Assembly (NCBI RefSeq): GCF_023721815.1
Contig: NZ_JAMDLI010000007.1
Span: 735,237 to 799,236 of the forward strand
Source: Pleomorphomonas sp. JP5
GTDB lineage: Bacteria > Pseudomonadota > Alphaproteobacteria > Rhizobiales > Pleomorphomonadaceae
Reading direction: 5' to 3'
Length of the DNA: 64,000 nt
Positions 25,609 to 33,962 of this stretch are shown piece after piece (positions within the stretch are counted from its first letter, which is position 1; every line of letters starts with the position of its first letter). The notes beneath the pieces were generated by a model, which was given only the letters and a program-made list of their open reading frames with translations, was not told the origin of the DNA and did not search any database. The translations under genes were made by a program, and so were the position numbers.

Positions 25609-25659
25609 AGACTACGAATCTGAGGGTCAGGAGTTCGAATCTCTTCGAGCGCGCCATTT
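25609..25659 (+). repeat. attR: 51-bp direct repeat (tRNA-Arg 3' fragment)
   Basis: Exact copy of 14604-14654. It contains the tRNA from the anticodon stem to CCA but no 5' half, so it is not a functional tRNA. It marks the far end of the integrated element. Confidence 0.95.
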
Positions 25660-26321
25660 TCTTCTTTCATCTAGATAGTGTTATTGGGTCGGTAAAGCCG
25701 ACTTTACGCGTGTGAATGGCGGCCTGTTGCTTTGCCTTCCGCCGCCGCCTCGTCATTCGCGAGATGTCGCCAGTTGGAGCAAACGCGCGCCCGGCGAACG
25801 TTATCCCTGAAGTCAATATACTTTGTAAGCTTGTCGCCGCAGGCGCGTTCCTGCCTTCCCTCCTGAGATGGCTGGCCGATCCTTCGTGCAGGGCTGACGA
25901 ACGGTTTGGGCATCGCGGACTCCGACGATAGGCGGGAATGATGCACAACGCGCTGCCGGCCGCGGCACGAAAAGCCGCGATTGTTCCGAAGTTCTACAAC
26001 CGTGGAAAAGGGCAGGAAAGCGCCCGTTGGATACGATTTTGCAGTTGGGTCTGGCCGGATCCCTTAAATCTCAATCGGTTGAGAGAAAGATCATGCAGTT
26101 TGAAAGACATGTAGCCTTGGTGACTGTCTTCGATCTTTGCAAAAATTGCACAATAATCGACAGAGATTGCTTGGTCAGCCACAAAGCGTCATGCGAGCAT
26201 TAATCATCGGGCCAGCGAGGGAGACACATAAGTGTAAGGACGCTGCTCGGATCGATCGACTGCCTGATCTACATCGTGTGGATAGATCATCGATCGATAT
26301 ATCAAGTTCACGGAGAGAAAA
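25660..26321. other. Intergenic between the satellite and the polyol operon
   Basis: No supported gene. The right half is AT-richer and must hold the promoter of the 26322 operon. GATC/ATCGAT-rich sequence at 26250-26305 precedes a GGAGAG ribosome site at 26311, but no clear -35/-10 pair stands out. Confidence 0.4.
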
Positions 26322-27290
26322 ATGAATAGGTTAGTGGGCGCTGCGCTTGCCGCGGCAATGATGACGCTTGGCCTTTCTTCCACCGCGGGCGCCGAGGATG
26401 CCCTGAAAATTGGCTTTGCCAACCGTACGCTGAATGGGGCCTTCTTCGTCGGCTTGACCGAGTACATGAAGATCAATGCCGAGAAGGCCGGCTATCAGCT
26501 CATCACCACCGATGCCGCCGGCAACATGGACAAGCAGGTCGCCGACGTGGAGGACATGCTGTCCCAGAACATCGACTATCTGGTGCTCAACCCGCAGGAT
26601 CCGGCGGCCGGCGTCAGGATCACCGAAATGGCGGCCAAGAAGGGCATCCCGGTCATCGACCTCGACAGCGACATCTCGCTCGACGCCCCCGTCATCACCC
26701 GCGTCATGGCCAACAATGCCGCCAACAACCGGCTGATCGGCGATTTCGCCGTCAAGGAGTTCGGCAACAACCCGATCAATGCGGTGATCATCTCCGGCAA
26801 CCAGGGCAACCTCGTCGGCGAAGCTCGCCGCGACAACTTCATTGCCGGCGTGATGGAAGCCCAGATGCGCGACTATGGCGCGACCACCTTCACGGTGTTG
26901 ACGCAGGGCTGGGGCAACTGGGACCAGCAGGGCGGCCTCAAGGCCATGGAAGACGCGATCGTCGCCCAGGGCGACAAGATCAACATGGTCTACTCCGAAA
27001 TGGATGACATGGCGCTGGGCGCCATTCGCGCCCTGAAGGCGGCCGGCAAGCTGGAGAACGTCAAGGTCTTCGCCCACGACGGCTACAAGTTCGCCCTTGA
27101 CGCCATCAAGCGTGGCGATCTGCAGGCGACGGCTTCCAACAACCCGAAGCTGCTGACCGAGAAGGTCATGGAGATCATCAAGGCCCATCACGAGGGCAAG
27201 CGGGTCTTCAATAACTACGAGTACATCAAGCCGCTGCTGATCACCAAGGATAACGTGGACGAATACTACGATCCCGAGTCTCTCTACTGA
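26322..27290 (+). CDS. Periplasmic sugar-binding protein of a polyol/sugar ABC importer
   Basis: 322 residues with a cleavable signal peptide (cut near ...STAGA/EDAL at 24/25). The rest is the RbsB-like type 1 periplasmic binding fold, with KIGFANRTLNGAF, LVLNPQDPAAG and VIDLDSD. It captures the substrate for the ATPase (27361) and permease (28870). With the polyol dehydrogenase and xylulokinase downstream, the ligand is probably a sugar alcohol such as D-arabitol or mannitol; a pentose is the alternative. GGAGAG precedes the ATG. Confidence 0.88.
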   Translation: MNRLVGAALAAAMMTLGLSSTAGAEDALKIGFANRTLNGAFFVGLTEYMKINAEKAGYQLITTDAAGNMDKQVADVEDMLSQNIDYLVLNPQDPAAGVRITEMAAKKGIPVIDLDSDISLDAPVITRVMANNAANNRLIGDFAVKEFGNNPINAVIISGNQGNLVGEARRDNFIAGVMEAQMRDYGATTFTVLTQGWGNWDQQGGLKAMEDAIVAQGDKINMVYSEMDDMALGAIRALKAAGKLENVKVFAHDGYKFALDAIKRGDLQATASNNPKLLTEKVMEIIKAHHEGKRVFNNYEYIKPLLITKDNVDEYYDPESLY

Positions 27291-27299
27291 TATAGGGCA

Positions 27300-27325
27300 G
27301 GGTGGGCAGGCGAGCTTGCCCACCC
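27300..27325 (+). other. Stem-loop after the binding-protein gene
   Basis: 9-bp arms, GGGTGGGCA and TGCCCACCC, around an 8-base loop. There is no T-run and the operon continues, so it likely stabilises the binding-protein mRNA or attenuates read-through rather than ending transcription. Confidence 0.6.
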
Positions 27326-27360
27326 GTATCCACAGGTAGAACGACGGGAGGGTCGTTTCC

Positions 27361-28857
27361 ATGCAAAGTCCAGCCATCGTCATCGAGGGCGTCAAGAAGC
27401 ATTTTGGCGGCGTTCGGGCGCTGTCCGATTTCAACCTCACGGTCGAGAAAGGCACCATCCACGCGATCGTCGGCGAGAACGGCGCCGGCAAGTCAACACT
27501 GATGAAGATCCTGTCCGGCATCTACACCCGCGACGCCGGCCGCATCCTGCTCGACGGCGAGGAGGTCCATTTCGAGACGCCGCAGCAGAGTCGCGAAAAG
27601 GGTGTCGGCATCGTTCATCAGGAGCTGGCGCTGTCGCCGGATCTGTCGGTTGCCGAGAACATCTTTCTCGACGACCTGGGCCGGGGGACACCGCTTGTCG
27701 ACTGGACGTCGATCAATGCCCGCGCCGGCCAGTTGCTGAAGTCCTTTGGCTTCCCGATCGATCCGCGTCGTCGTGCCGGCGATCTCACCGTTGCCTACCA
27801 GCAGATGGTGGAAATCACCAAGTCGCTCGCCAAGGAAGTCAACATCCTGATCCTCGACGAGCCGACAGCGGTGCTGACGGCGCCCGAGATCGACCTGTTG
27901 TTCGACAACCTGCGCCGCCTCAAGGCCAAGGGCGTCACCATCCTTTACATCTCGCACCGGCTCGAGGAGATCTTCCGCATTGCCGACGGAATCACCGTCG
28001 TCAAGGATGGCGTCACCATCTGCGATCTCGATCCCAAGACGTGCAGCGAGAACGACATCATCACGGCCATGGTCGGTCGTGAGCTGAAGTCGCTGTTTCC
28101 GGAGAAGCTGCCTCCGCGTGAGGAGCCGCTGTTCGAGATTCGCCATCTCACCCGCCGCGGCGTCATCGAAGACATCAATCTCACCGTCCACAAGGGCGAG
28201 ATCGTCGGCCTCGCCGGCCTGATCGGCTCCGGCCGGACGGAGATCGCCGAATGCATCTTCGGCTTCGCCCGTTACCAACATGGCGAGATGGTCAAGAACG
28301 GCCGCAAGGTGTCGGTCGCCCATCCCGCCGACGCCGTCGCCCAGGGCATCGGGCTGGTCCCGGAGAACCGCAAGGAGCAGGGCGCCGTCCTTGCCATGGG
28401 GATCGACGCCAACATGACGATGTCGCGCCTCGGCGGCGTGTCGCGGTTCGGTGTCATCCGCCACGGTCACGAACAGACGCTGACGCAGAAGCTGCGCGAG
28501 CAGCTCCGCATCAAGCTTGGCAAGCTCGGCGATCCGGTGATGAGCCTCTCCGGCGGCAACCAGCAGAAGGTCGTGCTCGCCAAGTGGCTCAACGTCGGTT
28601 GCGACTTCCTGGTGTTCGACGAGCCGACGCGTGGCGTCGATGTCGGGGCCAAGTCCGAAATCTACAACATCATCCATAGGCTGGCCGAGGAAGGCAAAGG
28701 CCTTCTCGTCATCTCCTCCGAACTGCCGGAAGTCATCGGTCTCTGCCACCGCGTCTACGTCATGGCCGACGGCCATGTGGCGGGCGAACTGGCCGGAGAC
28801 GAGCTTTCGGAAGAACGGATCATGTCGCTCGCCATCCCCAAGCGCAGCATCCAGTGA
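27361..28857 (+). CDS. Sugar ABC importer ATPase, tandem-domain RbsA type
   Basis: 498 residues with two ABC cassettes. The first has Walker A GENGAGKST and ILILDEPTAVL, with a degenerate DLTVAYQQMVEI signature; the second lacks a canonical Walker A (IGSGRTE) but has SLSGGNQQKV and VFDEPTRGVDVG. This arrangement is standard for CUT2 importers such as RbsA and MglA. It energises the permease encoded at 28870 in the inner membrane. Confidence 0.93.
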   Translation: MQSPAIVIEGVKKHFGGVRALSDFNLTVEKGTIHAIVGENGAGKSTLMKILSGIYTRDAGRILLDGEEVHFETPQQSREKGVGIVHQELALSPDLSVAENIFLDDLGRGTPLVDWTSINARAGQLLKSFGFPIDPRRRAGDLTVAYQQMVEITKSLAKEVNILILDEPTAVLTAPEIDLLFDNLRRLKAKGVTILYISHRLEEIFRIADGITVVKDGVTICDLDPKTCSENDIITAMVGRELKSLFPEKLPPREEPLFEIRHLTRRGVIEDINLTVHKGEIVGLAGLIGSGRTEIAECIFGFARYQHGEMVKNGRKVSVAHPADAVAQGIGLVPENRKEQGAVLAMGIDANMTMSRLGGVSRFGVIRHGHEQTLTQKLREQLRIKLGKLGDPVMSLSGGNQQKVVLAKWLNVGCDFLVFDEPTRGVDVGAKSEIYNIIHRLAEEGKGLLVISSELPEVIGLCHRVYVMADGHVAGELAGDELSEERIMSLAIPKRSIQ

Positions 28858-28869
28858 GGGGAAAACGAG

Positions 28870-29904
28870 ATGACCAACCAGCCCCAAGGGAAGGAAACCA
28901 CCATGACCGAGATCGTATCGGACCAGGGTGTGCCAGTCGGCGCCCAGCCGTCCAGATGGTCGCGCGAGCGCGTCGTCGCCCTGTTGCTCGACCAGTCCAC
29001 GCTCATTGTCTTCGTGGCGATGCTTGTGATCGCCATGCTGCTGACGGATCGCTTCTACACGTTTGAGAACTTCACCAACATCATGCGGCAGTGCGTGCCG
29101 CTCGGTGTGGTTTCGCTTGGCCTGCTGTTCGTCATTCTGACCGGCGGCATCGACCTTTCGGTCGGTTCGCTGATGGCCATCGTCTCGGTCGTCGTGGCGC
29201 TCTCCATCCCGACCTACGGCCTCTTCGGTGCCCTGATCATCGGCCTTCTGACCGGAACGCTCTTTGGCGCCATCTCGGGTGCTCTCGTCGCCTACTTCCG
29301 CATCGCTCCCTTCATTGCCACGTTGGCGGTGATGACGATCGCCCGTGGCGCCGGTCTGATCATCTCAAAGGGGCAGCCGGAGTTCATCAACGACGAAGGC
29401 TTCAACGATTTCGGCATCGCTTCCTTCCTTGGGTTGCCGACCACCGTCTACGTGCTGTTCATATGCTTCGCCGTGGCGCTGTTCCTCTACAAGAAGACAG
29501 TGTTCGGCCGGCTGGTGATCTCCATCGGCTCCAACGAGATCGCCACGCGCTTCGCCGGTATTCGCGTCGAGCGCTACAAGTTCGGCGTCTACATGATCTC
29601 GGGCTTTGCCTGTGCCGTCGCCGGCATCATCGCCTCGACCCGCACCGGCGTCGGTTCACCCATCCTTGCCATCGGCTTCGAGCTCGACGCCATCGCGGCC
29701 GTGGTCGTGGGCGGAGCCAGCCTGGCCGGCGGTCGTGGCCGGGTGTTCAACACCATCATCGGTGCCCTGATCCTTTCGGTCATCTCCAACGTCATGAACT
29801 TGCTCAACATTCCCGGCTATCACCAGCAAGTGGTCAAAGGCGTCATCATCGTCCTCGCCGTGCTGCTCGAGAGCCTGAAGCTCCGCCTGTCCTCGCGTTC
29901 CTGA
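28870..29904 (+). CDS. Sugar ABC importer permease (CUT2/RbsC type)
   Basis: 344 residues with about eight to ten hydrophobic helices and the CUT2 motifs LTGGIDLSVGS, RIAPFIATLAVM and GGASLAGGRG. ATG 28870 has AGGGG 9 bases upstream; ATG 28903 with AAGGAA is an alternative that would drop 11 polar residues. Single permease gene, so the channel should be a homodimer. Confidence 0.92.
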   Translation: MTNQPQGKETTMTEIVSDQGVPVGAQPSRWSRERVVALLLDQSTLIVFVAMLVIAMLLTDRFYTFENFTNIMRQCVPLGVVSLGLLFVILTGGIDLSVGSLMAIVSVVVALSIPTYGLFGALIIGLLTGTLFGAISGALVAYFRIAPFIATLAVMTIARGAGLIISKGQPEFINDEGFNDFGIASFLGLPTTVYVLFICFAVALFLYKKTVFGRLVISIGSNEIATRFAGIRVERYKFGVYMISGFACAVAGIIASTRTGVGSPILAIGFELDAIAAVVVGGASLAGGRGRVFNTIIGALILSVISNVMNLLNIPGYHQQVVKGVIIVLAVLLESLKLRLSSRS

Positions 29905-29927
29905 ACGGATTTCCTAGGTCTCAAATC

Positions 29928-31397
29928 ATGATCAAGCTTAGCAATGCCAACCTGGCGACGCTGCCCGCCTCCGTCGCCCGCCCCACCTATGACCGCAGCA
30001 AGGTCACGACCGGCATGGTCCACTTCGGTGTCGGCGGTTTCCATCGCGCTCACCAGGCGATGTATCTCGACCGGCTGATGAACAAGGGCGAGGCGCTGGA
30101 CTGGGGCATCACCGGCGTTGGCGTCATGGCCGCCGATCAGCGCATGCGCGACGCTTTGAACAGCCAGGATGGGCTCTACACCCTTATGGTCAAGCATCCC
30201 GACGGCCGCTACGAGGCGTCGGTGATCGGGTCGATCGTCGATTTCCTCTATGCTCCGGACGATCCCGAGACTGTTCTTGAGCTGATGGCGGCGCCATCGA
30301 CCCGCATCGTGTCGCTGACCATCACCGAGGGGGGGTACAACTTCCACCACGTCACCGGCGAGTTCGATCTCGGTAGCCCCGACGTCGCTCACGACCTCAA
30401 GGCCGATGCGGTGCCCAAGACGGTGTTCGGTCTCGTCACCGAGGCGTTGCGCCGTCGTCGGGCGCGCAACATCCCCCCGTTCACGGTGATGAGTTGCGAC
30501 AACATCCAGAGCAATGGCGATGTCGCCAAGAAGATGTTCTGCGCCTACGCCAGCGCCAAGGATGCCGAGTTGGGCGATTTCATCGCCAGCCACGTCGCCT
30601 TCCCCAACGCCATGGTCGATCGCATCACGCCGGTGACCACCAAGGAGGATATCGCCGAGGTCGCCCGCCGGTTCGGCATCGAAGATGCGTGGCCGGTCGT
30701 CTGCGAACCCTTCACCCAGTGGGTGATCGAGGATCATTTTCCGCTTGGTCGTCCGGCCTATGAAAAGGTTGGGGCGCAATTGGTGGCCGACGTGGTGCCC
30801 TACGAGCTGATGAAGCTGCGTCTGCTCAATGCCAGCCATCAGGCGCTCACCTATTTCGGCTATCTCTCCGGCTATCGCTACGCCCATGAGGTGATGGCCA
30901 ACCCGCTGTTCGCCGAGTTCCTGCTCAACTACATGACTCTTGAGGGGACACCGACCCTGTCGCCGGTTCCCGGCGTCGATCTTGACGGCTATCGCCGTAC
31001 CCTGATCGAGCGCTTTTCCAATCCGGAAGTGCGCGACACCCTGGCCCGTCTGTGCGCCGAGAGCTCCGACCGCATCCCCAAGTGGTTGCTGCCCGTGATC
31101 CGCGCCCAGCTGAAGGCAGGCGGGGACATCTCCCGCTCGGCGGCGGTGGTGGCGAGCTGGGCTCGCTATGCCGAGGGCACCGACGAACAGGGCAAGCCGA
31201 TCGAGGTGGTCGATCGCCTCAAGGACAAGCTGATGGCGATCGCCGCCCACAATCGCGACAACCCGACCGCCTTCATCGAGAATCGCGAGCTGTTCGGAGA
31301 CCTTGCCGACGAGCCGCGCTTCGTCGCCGCCTACCAGGAGGCCCTTGCCTCGCTCCATTCGGCAGGAGCGCTGGAAACCGTTCGCCGCTACTGCTGA
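29928..31397 (+). CDS. Long-chain polyol dehydrogenase (mannitol 2-/arabitol 4-dehydrogenase type)
   Basis: 489 residues from ATG 29928, the normal length for the family. GVGGFHRAHQA is the NAD-binding loop, CEPFTQWVIED and the KLRLLNASHQAL segment give the catalytic Lys-Asn-His set. These soluble enzymes oxidise D-mannitol to fructose or D-arabitol to D-xylulose. The next gene is a xylulokinase, which favours arabitol to xylulose, though Pseudomonas-type clusters use the same pair for mannitol, sorbitol and arabitol together. The frame is open upstream across the permease gene; that part is not real. Confidence 0.9.
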   Translation: MIKLSNANLATLPASVARPTYDRSKVTTGMVHFGVGGFHRAHQAMYLDRLMNKGEALDWGITGVGVMAADQRMRDALNSQDGLYTLMVKHPDGRYEASVIGSIVDFLYAPDDPETVLELMAAPSTRIVSLTITEGGYNFHHVTGEFDLGSPDVAHDLKADAVPKTVFGLVTEALRRRRARNIPPFTVMSCDNIQSNGDVAKKMFCAYASAKDAELGDFIASHVAFPNAMVDRITPVTTKEDIAEVARRFGIEDAWPVVCEPFTQWVIEDHFPLGRPAYEKVGAQLVADVVPYELMKLRLLNASHQALTYFGYLSGYRYAHEVMANPLFAEFLLNYMTLEGTPTLSPVPGVDLDGYRRTLIERFSNPEVRDTLARLCAESSDRIPKWLLPVIRAQLKAGGDISRSAAVVASWARYAEGTDEQGKPIEVVDRLKDKLMAIAAHNRDNPTAFIENRELFGDLADEPRFVAAYQEALASLHSAGALETVRRYC

Positions 31398-31477
31398 AGC
31401 GGCCGACGGGCGACGGCGGAGGCCTCTCCCTCCTGTCGTCGCTCGTCGGTACCCCGACGCGTCGGGAGGAGAATCCC

Positions 31478-32971
31478 ATGTTTCTTGGAATTGATTGCGG
31501 CACCCAGGGCACCAAGGCGCTGATCGTCGATGACTCCGGCCACACGCTTGGCCGTGGCCATGCGGCCCATAAGCTCATCGAGCGGGCGAACGGCGCCCGC
31601 GAGCAGGAGCCATCCTGGTGGGTGGAGGCGATGGCGACGGCCGTTCGTGGCGCCATCGCCGACGCCGGCATTGCTGGCGGCGATATCGTTGCCCTTGGCA
31701 TTTCGGGGCAGCAGCACGGCCTGGTGGTTCTGGACGATACCGGAGCGCCGATCCGGCCGGCCAAGCTTTGGAACGACACCGAGACGGCGCCGCAGAACGA
31801 CGCACTGATCGAAGGACTGGGAGGTGCCACCGCCTGGTTCGACCAGCTCGGCATCGTGCCCCGTACCGGCTACACCATTTCAAAGCTGCTGTGGCTCAAG
31901 GAGAACGAGCCGGACAACTTCCGCCGCATCCACCGCATCCTGCTGCCGCATGACTATCTCAACTACTGGCTGACTGGCCGAGCAGTGGCCGAATATGGCG
32001 ATGCGTCCGGCACCGGCTTCTTCGATATCCGCCGCCGTGTCTGGGCGACGGCGCCGCTCGATCTCATCGACGGTGGCAGCGGTCTCCTTGCCGCCGCGCT
32101 TCCCGAATTGATCGCCCCGGACGCGATCGTTGGTTCTCTCACGGCGGTTGCCGCCGAGGCGCTCGGGCTTTCGACTCGCTGCCTCGTCTCCGCCGGCGGT
32201 GGCGACAACATGATGGGTGCCATCGGCACCGGCAACGTCGAGGCCGGCGTCGTCACGATCAGCCTCGGCACGTCGGCTACGGCCTATTGCTACGCCGACG
32301 AAGCGATTACCGACGCCGAAGGCTGGGTGGCGCCATTCTGTTCCAGTTCGGGCGGCTGGTTGCCATTGATCTGCACGATGAACGCCACCAACGTTACGGG
32401 GCGCATGGCCTCGGCGTTCGGTCGTGACATAGGCTTCCTGTCGGAGGCGCTCGACGCAACTTTGCCCGGAGCCGGCGGCCTGACGCTGCTGCCTTTCCTC
32501 AACGGCGAACGGACTCCCGACCTGCCGACCGCGACGGGCAGTCTTGTCGGCCTCAGGGGCGACAACCTGACCACTGAAAACCTGATGCGGGCGATGGTCG
32601 AGGGGGTCAGCTTCGGGGTGACTGGCGCCATGCGTCGTATCCTCGGCAATCGCGACCCGGACCGGATCTTCCTGATCGGCGGTGGCGCCCGCAGTGCGCC
32701 CTGGCGACAACTGATCGCCGACGCCTGCGGCGCCGAGATCGTCGTACCGGCGGGCGAGGAGGCCGGTTGTCTTGGAGGTGCCCTGCAAGCCATGTGGGCT
32801 GCTGGGCGCGAGGCCGGTGCGCCGGAATCCCTGCCGAGTATCGCCGCGCGCTGCGTTGCCGTCGACGCCGACAAGACCATGCGGCCCGATCTTGCCCGGC
32901 GCGCCGCCTATGACGATGCCTTCGGTCGTTACGCCGAAGCCTTGCTCCGCATCCACGGTATCGGGGTGTGA
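31478..32971 (+). CDS. xylB: Xylulokinase
   Basis: 497 residues from ATG 31478, with GGGAGGA upstream. FGGY kinase: N-terminal phosphate-1 motif FLGIDCGTQGTKALIV, GISGQQHGLVVLD substrate loop, GGGDNMMGAIGTG (phosphate-2), and a C-terminal FLIGGGARSAPWRQ adenosine loop. The size and the GQQHG motif point to xylulokinase. It phosphorylates D-xylulose to D-xylulose 5-phosphate, feeding the pentose phosphate pathway, and fits both the polyol operon and the xylo-oligosaccharide operon, which lacks its own kinase here. Confidence 0.9.
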   Translation: MFLGIDCGTQGTKALIVDDSGHTLGRGHAAHKLIERANGAREQEPSWWVEAMATAVRGAIADAGIAGGDIVALGISGQQHGLVVLDDTGAPIRPAKLWNDTETAPQNDALIEGLGGATAWFDQLGIVPRTGYTISKLLWLKENEPDNFRRIHRILLPHDYLNYWLTGRAVAEYGDASGTGFFDIRRRVWATAPLDLIDGGSGLLAAALPELIAPDAIVGSLTAVAAEALGLSTRCLVSAGGGDNMMGAIGTGNVEAGVVTISLGTSATAYCYADEAITDAEGWVAPFCSSSGGWLPLICTMNATNVTGRMASAFGRDIGFLSEALDATLPGAGGLTLLPFLNGERTPDLPTATGSLVGLRGDNLTTENLMRAMVEGVSFGVTGAMRRILGNRDPDRIFLIGGGARSAPWRQLIADACGAEIVVPAGEEAGCLGGALQAMWAAGREAGAPESLPSIAARCVAVDADKTMRPDLARRAAYDDAFGRYAEALLRIHGIGV

Positions 32972-32979
32972 GATGGTGT

Positions 32980-33003
32980 GGCGGCCGGCTTGTTCCGGCC
33001 GCC
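32980..33003 (+). terminator. Hairpin after xylB, possible terminator
   Basis: Perfect 9-bp arms, GGCGGCCGG and CCGGCCGCC, with a CTTGTT loop, 9 bases after the xylB stop. No T-run follows, so termination would be weak or Rho-assisted. Confidence 0.5.
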
Positions 33004-33542
33004 GCGCGGCCCGTCGGATCCGACGAAGCCTAACTAGGTGTTTAGTCCCGGCAAAAGTGGATACCGACTTTGCGTCCGGAGTTGCGTGAAACAATGGGAT
33101 GGAGCGCGTCCGGCTAACCTGAGTTGGCCGGACGCGATCTAGCGGCTCGCTTTCGCGGATAATCTCTGCACACGAGCCCTGCCGAGCTGCCACTCCAAGA
33201 ACATCATCCGACCGGAGTGAAACGAGGATCGGCAAGATGGTGCTTTGGGAACAAAAGCGTAAAGCGTTGATCTGATTCAGTCGGATCGAACAGCGCTCTG
33301 GCGCGCATTGGAAGCCCGCCATTCTTGTCGGCGCCTCGCCCTCAACGGCATGATCGCCATCCAGACGACCGAACAGCCCTCCTGGGCATGACGCCTAGGG
33401 CGATACTGACTCCACTATTTGGCGGACCGAGAAGGCCTGCAATCTGATCGGCAGCTATTGGCCTATGATCGTCGTTGATCATGATACGAGGATCCGCAAT
33501 CATACGGTGTTTGTTCAGTGCAAATGATCTCAAATGTTAAAC

Positions 33543-33699
33543 TCAATTGGAAGATCAAGAAAATCACTTAAAATCAATATGATAATAGAATTGATGGCGA
33601 TTTCTGGCTGGTGAGTGTTGTAACGTTGCGATTGATTTGTGGCAGAGTCGTGCATTTCATGTGAAAAAATCAATCATATAAGATTGACGACAATCATAT
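33543..33699. promoter_or_regulatory. Cluster of TCAAT/ATTGA boxes upstream of the pentulose operon
   Basis: TCAAT or ATTGA occurs at 33543, 33574, 33590, 33631, 33670 and 33683. The best palindrome is TCAATC-N6-GATTGA at 33670-33687, and CAATCATAT is repeated 20 bases apart at 33671 and 33691. The DeoR regulator at 43220 is a candidate binder. The operon start is about 260 bases downstream. Confidence 0.45.
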
Positions 33700-33962
33700 G
33701 GACTCCTAAACTCGCCGACATGATCAACGGCAATCAGCTGAGTTGATGCGCGGAGAGGCGCGCGGAGGTTTCAGGCTAGATCAGTCTTCGTTCCGCCGGA
33801 GTGGTAGAGGCGCTCTTTATTGTGCGGTCAGCGAAGCGAGCAGAACAATATTTCCGGTTTTAGCGTCGCCGATGCCGGCGACGTGCGTGGTTCTGTTGTC
33901 TGATCTAGCTCCCCTGCGAATGCAATGCGCGCAGTTTGTCTATTGGGCGGAGGGAAGATGCA

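Larger units (their letters stand above)
14604..25659. mobile_element. Integrated cf-PICI-like phage satellite (tailless capsid island), about 11 kb
   Basis: The element is bounded by a perfect 51-bp tRNA-Arg duplication. In the minus direction it encodes a primase-like protein, helicase, 64-aa protein, HNH nuclease, large terminase, two regulator-like proteins, major capsid, head-tail connector, prohead protease, portal, a 61-aa protein and the integrase. One 87-aa gene is on the plus strand. No tail, tape-measure, baseplate, holin or lysin gene is present, and overlapping TGATG/ATGA junctions show an intact operon. This content matches capsid-forming phage-inducible chromosomal islands described in other bacteria. 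The alternative is a prophage that lost exactly its tail and lysis modules. Confidence 0.8.
32972..33962. other. Long intergenic region (about 1 kb), no gene supported
   Basis: It holds a hairpin at 32980-33003 and an AT-rich stretch at 33535-33720 with repeated TCAAT/ATTGA boxes. Short frames in it lack coding character. The bases 33000-33530 show nothing I can assign. Confidence 0.5.

Noticed and set aside
25609-25659. Second tRNA-Arg gene
   Set aside because: Only the 3' part is present; the acceptor 5' strand and D-arm are missing, so it is the attR copy.
14604-25659. Ordinary complete prophage
   Set aside because: No tail, tape measure, baseplate, holin or endolysin genes fit anywhere in the 11 kb.
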